64,000 nt of DNA from Gammaproteobacteria bacterium (lineage in GTDB: Bacteria; Pseudomonadota; Gammaproteobacteria; SZUA-140), in the NCBI GenBank assembly GCA_016712635.1, contig JADJQS010000006.1:248001-312000 (forward strand), written 5' to 3'. Position 1 is the stretch's first letter; the number at the start of each line of letters is the position of its first letter. Below are positions 52,984 to 62,274 of this stretch, piece by piece. Made by a program: the position numbers and the translations under genes. The notes beneath the pieces are model-generated. The model saw only the letters and a list, made by a program, of their open reading frames with translations, was not told where the DNA came from and searched no databases.

Positions 52984-53454
52984 TCAGGCGTGACGGCTGA
53001 AACTTCCGTGCTGCGCGTACGCGAACAGTACGTCGAACTCACTGCCGTCCATGTGGATCAGTTCTTCGTGGTCTCCCGCCTCGAAATAGAGGTCGGCGTG
53101 TTCCGCAAGGGCGTCGTCCACCACGGTCGGCAGGCCGTAGATCATGCCGAGGGGAGGGATCGCGCCGGTGGCGCAGTCACGGAAGATCCGCGCAAGGTCG
53201 CGTTCGGTCGCGAGACGCAGCGAGCGCCGCAACTGTTTGCGCAGCAGGCCGAGCTGGACATAGTGGGTCGCGGGGACCACCGCCATCACGAAACCGTCTT
53301 CGTCTTCCAGGATGACTGCCTTGGCGAGCGCGTCGCCGGGGATATGGGCCGCTTCCGCGGTCTCCATGCTTGATCGCGTCTGCGGATGCAGGACGACGTC
53401 GTAGTGAATACCCTGCCGGACCATGAAGTCCTGGAGGGTGTGGGCGATGGACAT
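52984..53454 (-). CDS. YbaK/EbsC family aminoacyl-tRNA deacylase
   Basis: A 156-residue protein with the YbaK fold: YDVVLHPQTRSSMETAEAAHIPGDALAKAVIL, FVMAVVPATHYVQLGLL, then TGAIPPLGMIYGLPTVVDD. The Lys in AKAV is the conserved active-site residue. Family members hydrolyse mischarged aminoacyl-tRNAs; which one is not clear. It is an unlinked single gene. Confidence 0.88.
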   Translation of the reverse strand: MSIAHTLQDFMVRQGIHYDVVLHPQTRSSMETAEAAHIPGDALAKAVILEDEDGFVMAVVPATHYVQLGLLRKQLRRSLRLATERDLARIFRDCATGAIPPLGMIYGLPTVVDDALAEHADLYFEAGDHEELIHMDGSEFDVLFAYAQHGSFSRHA

Positions 53455-53582
53455 GTCGTGTACTCCTGTGCTGGCACCTCGTCGAGTTTTGTTTGTTATA
53501 GCGGCAGTATACTCCCGGCATGCGGAAGGGAAACAGTGCGAGGTGGAAGTGTATCGCGCGATGCGTTGCTGTGTTATGCGAT

Positions 53583-53607
53583 GGGGACAGACTTCAAGTC
53601 TGTCCCC
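53583..53607. repeat. GGGGACAGACTT palindrome
   Basis: A perfect 12-base inverted repeat with a 1-base loop; the A/T core is ACTT/AAGT instead of ATTT/AAAT. It is located between the YbaK and APC permease genes. Confidence 0.85.
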
Positions 53608-53719
53608 TGGCTCGCGTTACAGGGAGTGACGCCCCGCGTATCTGTCGCCATATTTATAGAGAAAAAACATCGCAATGGCGGTGATTATTCAAGCGGACAT
53701 TGATTATCGTGGCGCCGCC

Positions 53720-54967
53720 TCAGGCGCCAATCATCGACCAGACCTGGAAGCCGAGCAGGAGCAGGGTGAAGACCAGTCCGAGCGCGGGGATCCATGCCGG
53801 ATAGGATACGGCACCCGCGACCGCGGCCCCGCGCCGCTTGATGACCAGCAGCGTGACCTGCATGCAGGCGAAGATGCACAGGGTGATGAAACTCGTCGCC
53901 TTGGCCAGGCCGACCAGCGAAAATCCCAGCGCCAGCGTCAGCACGATGGCGCCGACGATGAGTGTCGCCCGCAGCGGGGTGCGCGTGCGGGGGTGGACGG
54001 CGCCGAGGCCGCGCGGCGCGAGCCGCTGCGCGGCCATGCCGTAGATCACGCGCGAGGCCATGATGATCTGGATCAGCGCGCCGTTGACCACCGCGATCAG
54101 CCCGATGATGCTGATGGCGTCCTCGGCGGACTGGCTGTGGCGCCGCACGATATCCACCAGCGGGGCCTTGCTCGCGCCGAGTTCGGCGAGCGGCAGCGCG
54201 GCGACCGCGGTGATGGACACCAGCATGTACAGCACGGTGCTGAGTCCGAGCGCGGCCAGGATGCCGAGCGGCAGCGTGATGCGCGGTTTCTTTACCTCCT
54301 CCGCGAGATTCACCATGTCCTCGAAGCCGATGAAGGCGTAGAAGGCGAGGAACGATCCCAGCAGGATGCCGCTCCAGACCTGCGCGTCGAGCGGCGGCAT
54401 GAGGCCGGTGAACGAACGCAGGCCGGCGATCGTCGCATCGCCGGCGCTGTAGAGCACCAGCAGCAGGCCGCCGACCTCGATCACGGTGACAACGGCCGCC
54501 ACGGCCACCGATTCGGTGATGCCCCAGGCCGCGACGGCCGTTAACGCCATCACCAGCACCAGGATGATGAGCCACGGCGGCGCCTCCACGAAGACGTGGA
54601 AGTAGCCGACGAAGCCGTTGGAGATGGTCGCGGCGGAGACAGAGCCGACCGCCACCACGGACCAGCCGAGCAGGCCGGAGAACCAGCGGCGGCCGAAGGC
54701 GACCTCGGCGTAATAGGCCTCGCCCGCGCTGCGCGGGTAGCGCGAGGACAGTTCCGCGAAGGTGAAGGCGGTGAAGGTCGCGACGACGGCCGAGATCAGG
54801 AAGGCCATCGGCACGTACATGCCGGCGTGCAGCGCGACCTTGCCCACCAGCACATAGATTCCGGCGCCGATGATGGTGCCGAGCCCGTACAGGGTGAGGA
54901 GGGGCAGGTTGATGCTGCGCTTCAGCGCGGGCTGCGCCGGGTCCGTGCCGGTGTCTTCAGTTTGCAT
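53720..54967 (-). CDS. APC family amino acid permease
   Basis: A 415-residue polytopic transporter with about twelve membrane segments. LPLLTLYGLGTIIGAGIYVLVGKV is the consensus first helix; PMAFLISAVVATFTAFTFAELSSRYPRSAGEAYY and FYAFIGFEDMVNLAEEVKKP are family motifs. It is likely an inner-membrane amino-acid symporter or antiporter; the substrate cannot be told. It is monocistronic on the minus strand. Confidence 0.9.
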   Translation of the reverse strand: MQTEDTGTDPAQPALKRSINLPLLTLYGLGTIIGAGIYVLVGKVALHAGMYVPMAFLISAVVATFTAFTFAELSSRYPRSAGEAYYAEVAFGRRWFSGLLGWSVVAVGSVSAATISNGFVGYFHVFVEAPPWLIILVLVMALTAVAAWGITESVAVAAVVTVIEVGGLLLVLYSAGDATIAGLRSFTGLMPPLDAQVWSGILLGSFLAFYAFIGFEDMVNLAEEVKKPRITLPLGILAALGLSTVLYMLVSITAVAALPLAELGASKAPLVDIVRRHSQSAEDAISIIGLIAVVNGALIQIIMASRVIYGMAAQRLAPRGLGAVHPRTRTPLRATLIVGAIVLTLALGFSLVGLAKATSFITLCIFACMQVTLLVIKRRGAAVAGAVSYPAWIPALGLVFTLLLLGFQVWSMIGA

Positions 54968-55012
54968 GTATCAATCCGCGAGCGGGGACAGATCCGGCAT
55001 TCGGCATAGAGA

Positions 55013-55037
55013 GGGGACAGATTTCAAATCTGTCCCC
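55013..55037. repeat. GGGGACAGATTT palindrome
   Basis: A perfect 12-base inverted repeat with a 1-base loop, just after the peroxiredoxin stop codon, with a half copy at 54984. It may act as a 3' hairpin for the transcript. Confidence 0.9.
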
Positions 55038-55045
55038 ATCCCGGA

Positions 55046-55705
55046 TTATTTCGGCTGCGGCACAATGCGCAGGTAGGGTTTCGGCGCCTTCCATCCGCCG
55101 GGGAATTTCTTCTTCGCGTCCTCGTCCGAGACGGAGGGGACGATGATGACGTCGTTGCCGGGCTTCCAGTTCGCAGGCGTCGCGACCTTGTGCTTCGCCG
55201 TGAGCTGGATCGAGTCGAGCACGCGCAGCACCTCGTCGAAGTTGCGGCCGGTGCTCATCGGGTAGGTGAACATCGCCTTGACCAGCTTGTCGGGGCCAAT
55301 CAGGAACACGGTCCGCACGGTGGCGTTGTCGATCGCCTTGCGGTCCTTCGCCGTGCCGCTCGCGTTCGGGTGGATCATGTCGTAGAGCTTCGCGACCTTC
55401 AGGTCGGTGTCGCCGATCATCGGGTAGTTGACCCGGTGGCCCTGGGTCTCCTCGATGTCCTTCGCCCACGCGGAGTGGTCGCTCACCGGGTCGATGCTGA
55501 GCCCCATGACCTTGCAGTTGCGTTTGTCGAATTCCTTCTTGAGTCCGGCCATGTAGCCGAGCTCGGTGGTGCACACCGGCGTGAAGTCCTTGGGATGCGA
55601 GAACAGGATGGCCCAGCCGTCGCCGATCCATTGATGGAAGTGAATCGTCCCTTCGGTGGTTTCCGCGCTGAAATCGGGTGCCGTATCGCCTATATGCAGG
55701 GACAT
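55046..55705 (-). CDS. 1-Cys peroxiredoxin (Prx6 family)
   Basis: A 219-residue cytosolic peroxidase. HPKDFTPVCTTE holds the peroxidatic Cys45. A second Cys (about residue 64, in KRNCKVMGLSID) is not at a resolving position, so the 1-Cys mechanism is expected. The long C-terminal domain (NWKPGNDVIIVPSVSDEDAK) is typical of Prx6. AGGAGGTCATCC precedes the start. Confidence 0.93.
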   Translation of the reverse strand: MSLHIGDTAPDFSAETTEGTIHFHQWIGDGWAILFSHPKDFTPVCTTELGYMAGLKKEFDKRNCKVMGLSIDPVSDHSAWAKDIEETQGHRVNYPMIGDTDLKVAKLYDMIHPNASGTAKDRKAIDNATVRTVFLIGPDKLVKAMFTYPMSTGRNFDEVLRVLDSIQLTAKHKVATPANWKPGNDVIIVPSVSDEDAKKKFPGGWKAPKPYLRIVPQPK

Positions 55706-56020
55706 GGATGACCTCCTGTGTTGTGTGTCTATGGAATGGCCAGATATACGAGCCTAGCATGATACAGGCTCTGCATCATCTGCGGCATCTTCGCTGTTTG
55801 GACGCCGTGCATGATGGATCATTCTGCCCGCGCCGCGCCCGCGCCGTGAGAATTCAGATTGCTGTTCGGGAATATTAAATTACGTATTGTCATTACTTAT
55901 ATTTTATTCCTGTGTCAGACTCTCATTACGACGCTGCGAAGCAGGCATCAGGGTGGCGTCGGCATGGTGAAAGGCCTTACAATTTTTCAACCAAAGGATT
56001 TTTCTGAACAGGAGGTCGTT
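55706..56020. other. 315-base intergenic region between peroxiredoxin and the YqjD-like operon
   Basis: A divergent promoter region. The right half (55858-56015) is clearly AT-rich, with TTGTCA at 55887 and several TATA-like tracts, suitable for the YqjD promoter, though no pair with correct spacing stands out. AGGAGG lies 5 bases before the YqjD-like ATG. Confidence 0.5.
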
Positions 56021-56332
56021 ATGACAAGCGATACCAAGGGTGCGAGGGACAGGCTGGTCGAGGATCTGAGGGCCGTCGTACAGGACGCGGAAGAGCTGCT
56101 CAAGGCCACCGCCGGCCAGACCGGCGAGAAGATCAGCGCGGTGCGCATCCGCGCCGAAGCGAGCCTGCGCGCGGCGCGCGACAGGCTGGGCGAGCTGGAG
56201 CACGACGTGATGGAGCGCGCACGCACGGCAGCCAAGGCGACCGACGAACTGGTGCACGAAAAGCCCTGGCAGTCCATCGCGGTCGCGGCGGGCGTGGCCT
56301 TCCTGCTCGGACTGCTCGCCGGAAGGCGCTAG
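56021..56332 (+). CDS. YqjD/ElaB (DUF883) family protein
   Basis: A 103-residue protein: a long amphipathic coiled coil (LVEDLRAVVQDAEELLKATAG), then EKPWQSIAVAAGVAFLLGLLAGRR, a C-terminal membrane anchor with the family's conserved KPW and GRR. In E. coli YqjD tethers 70S ribosomes to the inner membrane in stationary phase. It is the first gene of a three-gene unit. Confidence 0.9.
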   Translation: MTSDTKGARDRLVEDLRAVVQDAEELLKATAGQTGEKISAVRIRAEASLRAARDRLGELEHDVMERARTAAKATDELVHEKPWQSIAVAAGVAFLLGLLAGRR

Positions 56333-56336
56333 CCCG

Positions 56337-56744
56337 ATGGAGGACGGTTCGGCCGCCGAGGCGGAGTCCGGCCGCGCGACCGGCGTGCTGGCCTCGCTGC
56401 GGCGTCTGCTGGCGACGGCCGCCGAGATCCTGCAGACCCGCCTCGAACTGCTCTCCGTCGAACTGGAGGAGAGCGGGCACCTGCTGCGTGATCTGCTGAC
56501 CTACGCCCTCATTGCGCTGTTCTTCCTCGGCTTCGGCATGCTGCTGCTGACCCTGCTGGTCGTCGTGATCTTCTGGGACACCTACCGCCTGCCGGTTCTC
56601 GCCGGAGTCACCGCCCTGTATCTCGCCGTCGGTATCGGCGCCGCCCTGCGGGTGCGCCATACCCTGAGGACGCGCCCGCGCCTGTTCGCCGCCACGCTGG
56701 GTGAGCTCGGCAAGGATCGCGAACGCCTGGATCCCCGGGCATGA
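56337..56744 (+). CDS. YqjE-like (phage holin superfamily III) membrane protein
   Basis: A 135-residue protein with LLATAAEILQTRLELLSVELEE and two membrane segments (LLTYALIALFFLGFGMLLLTLL; LAGVTALYLAVGIGAAL). It has the layout of YqjE, encoded next to yqjD in enterobacteria. It starts 4 bases after the YqjD-like stop and overlaps the next gene by 4 bases. Confidence 0.85.
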   Translation: MEDGSAAEAESGRATGVLASLRRLLATAAEILQTRLELLSVELEESGHLLRDLLTYALIALFFLGFGMLLLTLLVVVIFWDTYRLPVLAGVTALYLAVGIGAALRVRHTLRTRPRLFAATLGELGKDRERLDPRA

Positions 56745-57037
56745 GCGGGCGCAGGGAATACCTGCGCCTGCGGCGCGAATACCTGGTGTCGCAGGCCGCG
56801 GCCCAGCGCAGCGAGGTCGCCTGGCTCGCCGGGAATCTGCAGCGGCGTCTGCGTGTGGCGGACGTCGCGCTGGCCGCGGCGCGCTCGCCGCTGATATTGC
56901 CGGTGCTGGGCGTGGGCGCTGCCCTGCTGCTGCGGCGCACGCCGCGCAAACGGATCCTGAGCTGGAGCGGCCGCCTGTTCGCCGCGTGGCGGCTGTTCCG
57001 CATGATGCGGCGGCGTTTCAGTTCACCGCCCGGGTGA
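56741..57037 (+). CDS. YqjK-like protein
   Basis: A 98-residue basic protein, very Arg-rich at both ends, with one hydrophobic segment (SPLILPVLGVGAALLL). Its place after YqjD- and YqjE-like genes identifies it as the YqjK-like partner; sequence similarity alone is weak. Start overlaps the previous stop (ATGA). Confidence 0.7.
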   Translation: MSGRREYLRLRREYLVSQAAAQRSEVAWLAGNLQRRLRVADVALAAARSPLILPVLGVGAALLLRRTPRKRILSWSGRLFAAWRLFRMMRRRFSSPPG

Positions 57038-57063
57038 ACTGGTGAAATGGGGACTGCTGGAGC

Positions 57064-57144
57064 GGGGACAGATTTATTAATCTGGTGGGTGGAATGGGGA
57101 CAGATTTGAAATCTGTCCCCGATATCCCGTATAAATCTGTCCCC
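57064..57144. repeat. cluster of GGGGACAGATTT repeats
   Basis: A diverged copy (from 57064), one perfect palindrome (57096-57120) and one right half (57133-57144) follow the YqjK-like gene and precede the convergent uppP gene. Hairpins here could end both transcripts. Confidence 0.85.
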
Positions 57145-57154
57145 GAAGTCCTGC

Positions 57155-57955
57155 TTACCAGAAATACGCCAGCACCACGAGGCCGAAGCCGATGCGGTAA
57201 TACGCGAAGGCGGAGAAGTCGTGCCTAGCGACGTAGGCGAGGAAGAGCCTGACCACCACCAGCGCGGTCAGGAAGGCGGCGATGAAGCCGGCGGCGAAGA
57301 TCGGGATGTCGTCCGCCACCAGTAGGTCGCGGCTCTTGTAGAGGTCGTACAGCGTCGCGGCGAACATGGTCGGGATGGCGAGGAAGAACGAGAACTCGGT
57401 CGCCGCCGTGCGCGACAGGCCGCTGATCAAACCGCCCATGATGGTGGCGCCGGAGCGCGACACGCCGGGGTAGAGCGCGCAGCACTGGGCGAGCCCGACC
57501 TTCAGCGCGTCGAGCGGACGGATGTCGTCCACGCTGTGGATGCGCGGCGACCGCGCGCGGCGCTCGATCAGCAGGATCAGTATGCCGCCGACGATCAGCG
57601 CGCCGGCGACGCTCACCGGGTTGAACAGATAGTGCTTGATCGCGCCGTGGAACAGCAGGCCGACGACCGCGGCGGGCAGGAAGGCGATGAACAGGTTGAG
57701 CACGAAGCGCTGCGAGGCGGGCTGGTCGAGCGTGCGGGCGATGCCGGTCACCTTGTGCCGGTACAGCCACACCACGCCGAGGATCGACCCGAGCTGGATG
57801 AAGATCTCGAAGGTCTTGGCGCTGTCGCCGGTGAAGCCGAGCAGGTCCCCCGCGATGATGAGGTGGCCCGTGGAGGAAACGGGCAGGAACTCGGTCATGC
57901 CCTCGAGAATGCCGAGCAGGATCGCCTTGAGCAGCAGCAGGGTATCAACGATCAT
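57155..57955 (-). CDS. uppP: undecaprenyl-diphosphatase UppP
   Basis: A 266-residue inner-membrane phosphatase recycling undecaprenyl diphosphate, the carrier made by UppS. LEGMTEFLPVSSTGHLII and GVSRSGATIMGG are the two catalytic signatures of the BacA/UppP family; eight membrane segments. Resistance to bacitracin is a family trait. Monocistronic. Confidence 0.95.
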   Translation of the reverse strand: MIVDTLLLLKAILLGILEGMTEFLPVSSTGHLIIAGDLLGFTGDSAKTFEIFIQLGSILGVVWLYRHKVTGIARTLDQPASQRFVLNLFIAFLPAAVVGLLFHGAIKHYLFNPVSVAGALIVGGILILLIERRARSPRIHSVDDIRPLDALKVGLAQCCALYPGVSRSGATIMGGLISGLSRTAATEFSFFLAIPTMFAATLYDLYKSRDLLVADDIPIFAAGFIAAFLTALVVVRLFLAYVARHDFSAFAYYRIGFGLVVLAYFW

Positions 57956-58121
57956 GGAGCGGGTTTCCCGGGTGCATGTATGGTTTTTTGTTTGAGGCCG
58001 GCATCCGGAGTTCGTCCGCGCGGGGGCCGCGATAAAGACGGGGATTTTACCCGCTAACTCGGCTATGATCCATGGCTTATTGTCCGGCCGTTGCGGGGTT
58101 GCCCGGTTGTCAGGTTGTCCT

Positions 58122-58219
58122 GGGGACAGATTTAAAATCTGTCCCCGGCAAGGTGGCGGTAAGAGAGGTCAAGGGGACGGATTTGAAATCCGTCCCCGTT
58201 ATCGCGCAAATCCGTCCCC
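58122..58219. repeat. cluster of GGGGACAGATTT/GGGGACGGATTT repeats
   Basis: Perfect palindromes at 58122-58146 (ACAGA type) and 58173-58197 (ACGGA type) plus a right half at 58208-58219, just upstream of the DedA gene. The ACGGA variant keeps both arms complementary, so the stem has co-varied. Confidence 0.9.
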
Positions 58220-58270
58220 GATATTGCGCGAAATAGCATGTGATTACGCAGAGAGGATCCCGCTGTCGTC

Positions 58271-58915
58271 ATGGAACTGATCACCGCCGCCGTGGACGTT
58301 CTGCTCCACCTGGACCGCCACCTCGAGGCCCTGATCGCCGCCTATGGCATGTGGGTCTACGTCATCCTCTTCCTGATCATCTTCTGTGAAACCGGACTGG
58401 TGGTGACGCCGTTCCTGCCCGGCGATTCGCTGCTGTTCGTGGTCGGCACGCTCGCGGGCGCGGGTCTGCTCGACGTCGGCTGGATCATCCCGAGCCTGAT
58501 CATCGCCGCCATCCTCGGCGACAGCGTGAACTACTGGATCGGCGGGCTCGCGGGACCCGCGGTGTTCAGGCGGGACGACTCGCTGCTGTTCAAGCGCCGC
58601 CACCTGGAGCGCACCCACCAATTCTACGAACGCCACGGCGGCAAGACCATCATCATCGCCCGCTTCGTCCCCATCGTCCGCACCTTCGCCCCCTTCGTGG
58701 CGGGCATCGGACGCATGGCCTACGCGCGCTTCCTCGCCTACAACGTGACGGGCGCCGTGGCCTGGGTCACGCTTTTCGTCGGCGCCGGTTACTGGTTCGG
58801 CGACCTGCCGGTGGTCAGGCAGAACCTGACCCTCATCATATTCGGCATCATCATCGTGTCCGTCCTGCCCGGCGTGTTCGAATACCTGCGCCATCGCAGG
58901 CGGCCGGGGACCTGA
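58271..58915 (+). CDS. DedA family membrane protein
   Basis: A 214-residue protein: VYVILFLIIFCETGLVVTPFLPGDSLLFVVG and RFVPIVRTFAPFVAGIGRMAY carry the conserved acidic and Arg residues of the family. DedA proteins act in lipid-carrier flipping and membrane homeostasis; the neighbouring uppP also handles undecaprenyl lipid. Starts with ATG 58271. Confidence 0.93.
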   Translation: MELITAAVDVLLHLDRHLEALIAAYGMWVYVILFLIIFCETGLVVTPFLPGDSLLFVVGTLAGAGLLDVGWIIPSLIIAAILGDSVNYWIGGLAGPAVFRRDDSLLFKRRHLERTHQFYERHGGKTIIIARFVPIVRTFAPFVAGIGRMAYARFLAYNVTGAVAWVTLFVGAGYWFGDLPVVRQNLTLIIFGIIIVSVLPGVFEYLRHRRRPGT

Positions 58916-58956
58916 CCCTTGCCCGGACGGTATCTGCTGACGGAGTCGCATCGGCC

Positions 58957-60111
58957 ATGCGCAACATCCGTGGAGAATCGATAAGACCCCGTCGTTCGCG
59001 GGTCGTGCGGCATCTCATCCGGTGCGCGCTGCCCGCCGCCCTGCTGGCGCAGCCTGCCTGGGCGCAGGCCGCCGCGCCCGCCGGGGAGGGCGCGGAACCG
59101 GTCGCGCATTACGGCCTGCTGCGCACGCGCGACCTGTCGCCGTTCGGGTTCCTGAGGCTCGACATGCGGCCCGCCCACGCCGTGGTGAGCCCGCCGGGCA
59201 ATTGGGCGGTGGAGGCCGATTTCGGCTACCAGAACACCTGGGTGCTGAGCCGGAACGTGAAGACCTACCTGAACACGCTGCCGGGGCGGCGGGGACTCGG
59301 GCCGGACGAGGTGCAGGCCATCCGCGACCTTCCCGGCGAGGCCTTCCTGGTCGATCTCGAACTCGGCCTGCTCGATATCACCTTCCATCGCAAGTTCACC
59401 GAAAACTGGGGAGTGTTCGCCACGGTGAGCGGCGTGATGTACACCGGCGGATTCCTCGACGGCGGCATCGAGTGGTTTCACCGCAGCCTGGATTTCCCCG
59501 ACGCCGCCCGGCCCCGGGCGGGACGCAACGACGTCCATGTCATCTTCGACCTGAAGGGTTCCCAGACCACGCTGACGTCCCTGCCGGACGGCGGCCTGCT
59601 CGATCCGATTTTCGGCGCCCGTTACACGGCGGCCCCGGGCCGCGCGCCGTGGAACTACGTGATCGAGTGGGCGGTCAAGGTTCCCTTCGACGGCGAGCGG
59701 GAGTTCTTCTCGACGGGCCATTTCGATTTCGGGGTGCAGGCCACCGCGCAGCGCTTCATGCATCGCCATGCCGCCTATGCGAGCCTGGCGGCGGTCCACT
59801 CCCGGTCAAACTCGGTCGCCCCGGCCACCGAGGAGTTCATCCCCACCGTGATCCTCGGCTACGAATACGCGCTGAACGGGCACACGAACCTGAACGCCCA
59901 GCTTTACATGAGCCCGAGCGTGTTCACCAGCGCGGACACCGGGCTGGACGAACTGCGCGACAACAAGTACCAGATGTCGTTCGGGCTGCGCCACCGAATC
60001 GGGTCGTCGCTGATCACCGTCGGGGTGACGGAAAACCTCGTCTATTTCAACAACAGCCCCGACTTCGGTTTTCAGACGGCCTGGATCTACAGCCCGGCGT
60101 TCGCACACTGA
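58957..60111 (+). CDS. DUF3187 outer-membrane-like protein
   Basis: A 384-residue exported protein; signal peptide through AQPAWAQA. The body follows DUF3187: YGLLRTRDLSPFGFLRLDM, LDITFHRKFTENWGVFATV, GGFLDGGIEWFH, and a final FGLRHRIGSSLITVGVTENLVYFNNSPDFGF. It is strand-rich, consistent with a barrel. Function unknown. It stands 41 bases after the DedA gene. Confidence 0.85.
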   Translation: MRNIRGESIRPRRSRVVRHLIRCALPAALLAQPAWAQAAAPAGEGAEPVAHYGLLRTRDLSPFGFLRLDMRPAHAVVSPPGNWAVEADFGYQNTWVLSRNVKTYLNTLPGRRGLGPDEVQAIRDLPGEAFLVDLELGLLDITFHRKFTENWGVFATVSGVMYTGGFLDGGIEWFHRSLDFPDAARPRAGRNDVHVIFDLKGSQTTLTSLPDGGLLDPIFGARYTAAPGRAPWNYVIEWAVKVPFDGEREFFSTGHFDFGVQATAQRFMHRHAAYASLAAVHSRSNSVAPATEEFIPTVILGYEYALNGHTNLNAQLYMSPSVFTSADTGLDELRDNKYQMSFGLRHRIGSSLITVGVTENLVYFNNSPDFGFQTAWIYSPAFAH

Positions 60112-60202
60112 GCGTTGCCCCGCGTCCCGATCCGCCGGGCGGATTCATTGTGCGGCGGCATGGGGTATACTTGAGCCCAAAAAAACGGTCCTGTCGATCT
60201 CC

Positions 60203-62272
60203 ATGAATCCATTGCTGAAATATCTCCTCTGGCTGCTGGTCGCCGTGACCGGCGCGGCGGCGGTCGGCGGCATCGCCATCAACCGCGGCGAGCCGGTCAA
60301 TGCGCTGTGGCTGATCGTCGCCGCGGTGTGCGTCTACGCGATCGCGTACCGCTTCTACGCGGCCTGGATCGCCGCGAAGGTGCTCGTCTTCGACGAGACG
60401 CGCGCCACGCCGGCGGAGCGCTTCAACAACGGGCGCGATTTCGTGCCCACCCAGCGCTGGATCGTCTTCGGCCACCACTTCGCCGCCATCGCCGGCCCCG
60501 GCCCGCTGGTCGGGCCGACACTCGCGGCGCAGTTCGGCTATCTGCCCGGCACGCTGTGGATCCTGGTCGGCGCCGTGCTGGGCGGCTGCGTGCAGGACAT
60601 GATGATCCTGTTCTTCTCGATGCGGCGCAACGGACGCAGCCTCGGCCAGATGGCGCGCGACGAACTGGGCGCGATCGGCGGGGCGGCGGCGCTGGTCGCG
60701 ACGCTGATGATCATGATCATCCTGATCGCGGTGCTCGGCCTGGTGGTGGTGAACGCGATGAAGCACAGCCCGTGGGCGACCTCGACCGTCGCCGCGACGA
60801 TACCGATCGCGCTGTTCGTGGGCTTCTACATGCGCAGCATCCGGCCGGGCCGCGTGCTCGAGGGTTCCGTCATCGGCGTGCTGCTGCTCCTGCTCGCGGT
60901 CGCCGGCGGCGGCTGGATCGACCACAGCCCCGCGCTGCGCGGCCTGTTCGACCACGCCGGCCTGCCGCTCGCCTGGGCGGTAATCCTGTACGGCTTCGCT
61001 GCCGCGGTGCTGCCGGTGTGGATGCTGCTCACGCCGCGCGACTACCTGTCCACCTTCATGAAGCTCGGCACGGTGCTGCTGCTCGCCCTCGCCATCGTGC
61101 TGCTGAATCCGGTGATCAAGATGCCGGCGCTGACCCCGTTCATCGACGGCACCGGGCCGATCTTCGGCGGCGCGCTGTTCCCGTTCGTGTTCATCACCAT
61201 CGCCTGCGGCGCGATCTCGGGCTTCCATTCGCTGATCGCCTCCGGCACCACGCCCAAGCTGCTCGCCAACGAGCGCGACATCCGCATGATCGGCTACGGC
61301 GGCATGGTGCTGGAATCCTTCGTGGCGATCATGGCGCTGATCGCCGCGACCGTGCTCGATCCGGGCGTGTACTTCGCCATCAACAGCCCGGCCGGCGTGG
61401 TCGGCGCCACGGCGGCGGACGCGGTGGCGAAGATCTCCTCATGGGGCTTCCCGGTGACGGTGGAGCAGATGGAGATGCTGGCGCGCGATATGGGCGAGGC
61501 GACGCTGTTCGCGCGCACCGGCGGCGCGCCCTCGCTGGCGGTCGGCATGGCGAGCATCTTCGCCAGCGCCTTCGGCCAGGGCATGCTCGCCATGTGGTAC
61601 CACTTCGCCATCATGTTCGAGGCGGTGTTCATCCTCACCACGCTCGACGCCGGCACGCGCGTCGGCCGCTTCATGCTGCAGGACCTGCTCGGCAACCTGT
61701 CGCCGCGCCTGGGGCAGACCTCGTGGTATCCCTCGGTGATCCTGGCGAGCGGGGCGATCGTCGGCGCCTGGGGCTATTTCCTCTACATCGGCGTGATCGA
61801 TCCCAACGGCGGGGTCAACATCCTGTGGCCGCTGTTCGGCATCTCGAACCAGATCCTGGCGGCGATCGCGCTGTGCGTGGCGACCGGCATCCTGGTCAAG
61901 TCGGGCCGGGTCCGGTATGCCTGGATCACCGCGCTGCCGCTCACCTGGCTGGTCACCATCACCACCGCGGCGGTGTGGGACAAGATCACGAGCCCGGACG
62001 TGCGCATCGGCTTCTTCGCCGCCGCCAGCGACCTCGCCGACAAGGTGGCCGCCGGCATGCTCCCGCCGGAGCGGGCGGCGGTCGCGCCGCAACTGATCTT
62101 CAACCTCCGCCTCGACGGCTGGATCGCGATCTTCTTCGCCGTCCTGCTGTGGGTGATCGTGCTCGACATGCTGAAGGTGTGCTACCGCCACCTCGCCGGC
62201 AAGCCGTGCCCGCCGCTCAGCGAGTCGCCGCACATCCCGAGCCGCCTGGCCGAGGATTACGTGAGGGATTGA
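60203..62272 (+). CDS. cstA: carbon starvation protein A (CstA), peptide/pyruvate transporter
   Basis: A 689-residue polytopic inner-membrane protein with about sixteen segments. FVPTQRWIVFGHHFAAIAG, GPLVGPTLAAQFGYLPG, ARDELG, ITIACGAISGFHSLIASGTT and SWYPSVILASG are strong CstA motifs. CstA imports peptides and, in the YjiY/BtsT relatives, pyruvate. The small ybdD gene follows 2 bases after the stop, as in other gammaproteobacteria. Confidence 0.95.
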   Translation: MNPLLKYLLWLLVAVTGAAAVGGIAINRGEPVNALWLIVAAVCVYAIAYRFYAAWIAAKVLVFDETRATPAERFNNGRDFVPTQRWIVFGHHFAAIAGPGPLVGPTLAAQFGYLPGTLWILVGAVLGGCVQDMMILFFSMRRNGRSLGQMARDELGAIGGAAALVATLMIMIILIAVLGLVVVNAMKHSPWATSTVAATIPIALFVGFYMRSIRPGRVLEGSVIGVLLLLLAVAGGGWIDHSPALRGLFDHAGLPLAWAVILYGFAAAVLPVWMLLTPRDYLSTFMKLGTVLLLALAIVLLNPVIKMPALTPFIDGTGPIFGGALFPFVFITIACGAISGFHSLIASGTTPKLLANERDIRMIGYGGMVLESFVAIMALIAATVLDPGVYFAINSPAGVVGATAADAVAKISSWGFPVTVEQMEMLARDMGEATLFARTGGAPSLAVGMASIFASAFGQGMLAMWYHFAIMFEAVFILTTLDAGTRVGRFMLQDLLGNLSPRLGQTSWYPSVILASGAIVGAWGYFLYIGVIDPNGGVNILWPLFGISNQILAAIALCVATGILVKSGRVRYAWITALPLTWLVTITTAAVWDKITSPDVRIGFFAAASDLADKVAAGMLPPERAAVAPQLIFNLRLDGWIAIFFAVLLWVIVLDMLKVCYRHLAGKPCPPLSESPHIPSRLAEDYVRD

Positions 62273-62274
62273 GC

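Noticed and set aside
53675..54575. Long open frames opposite or out of phase with the APC permease gene
   Set aside because: Same GC-bias effect; the permease frame has complete transmembrane and family motifs.
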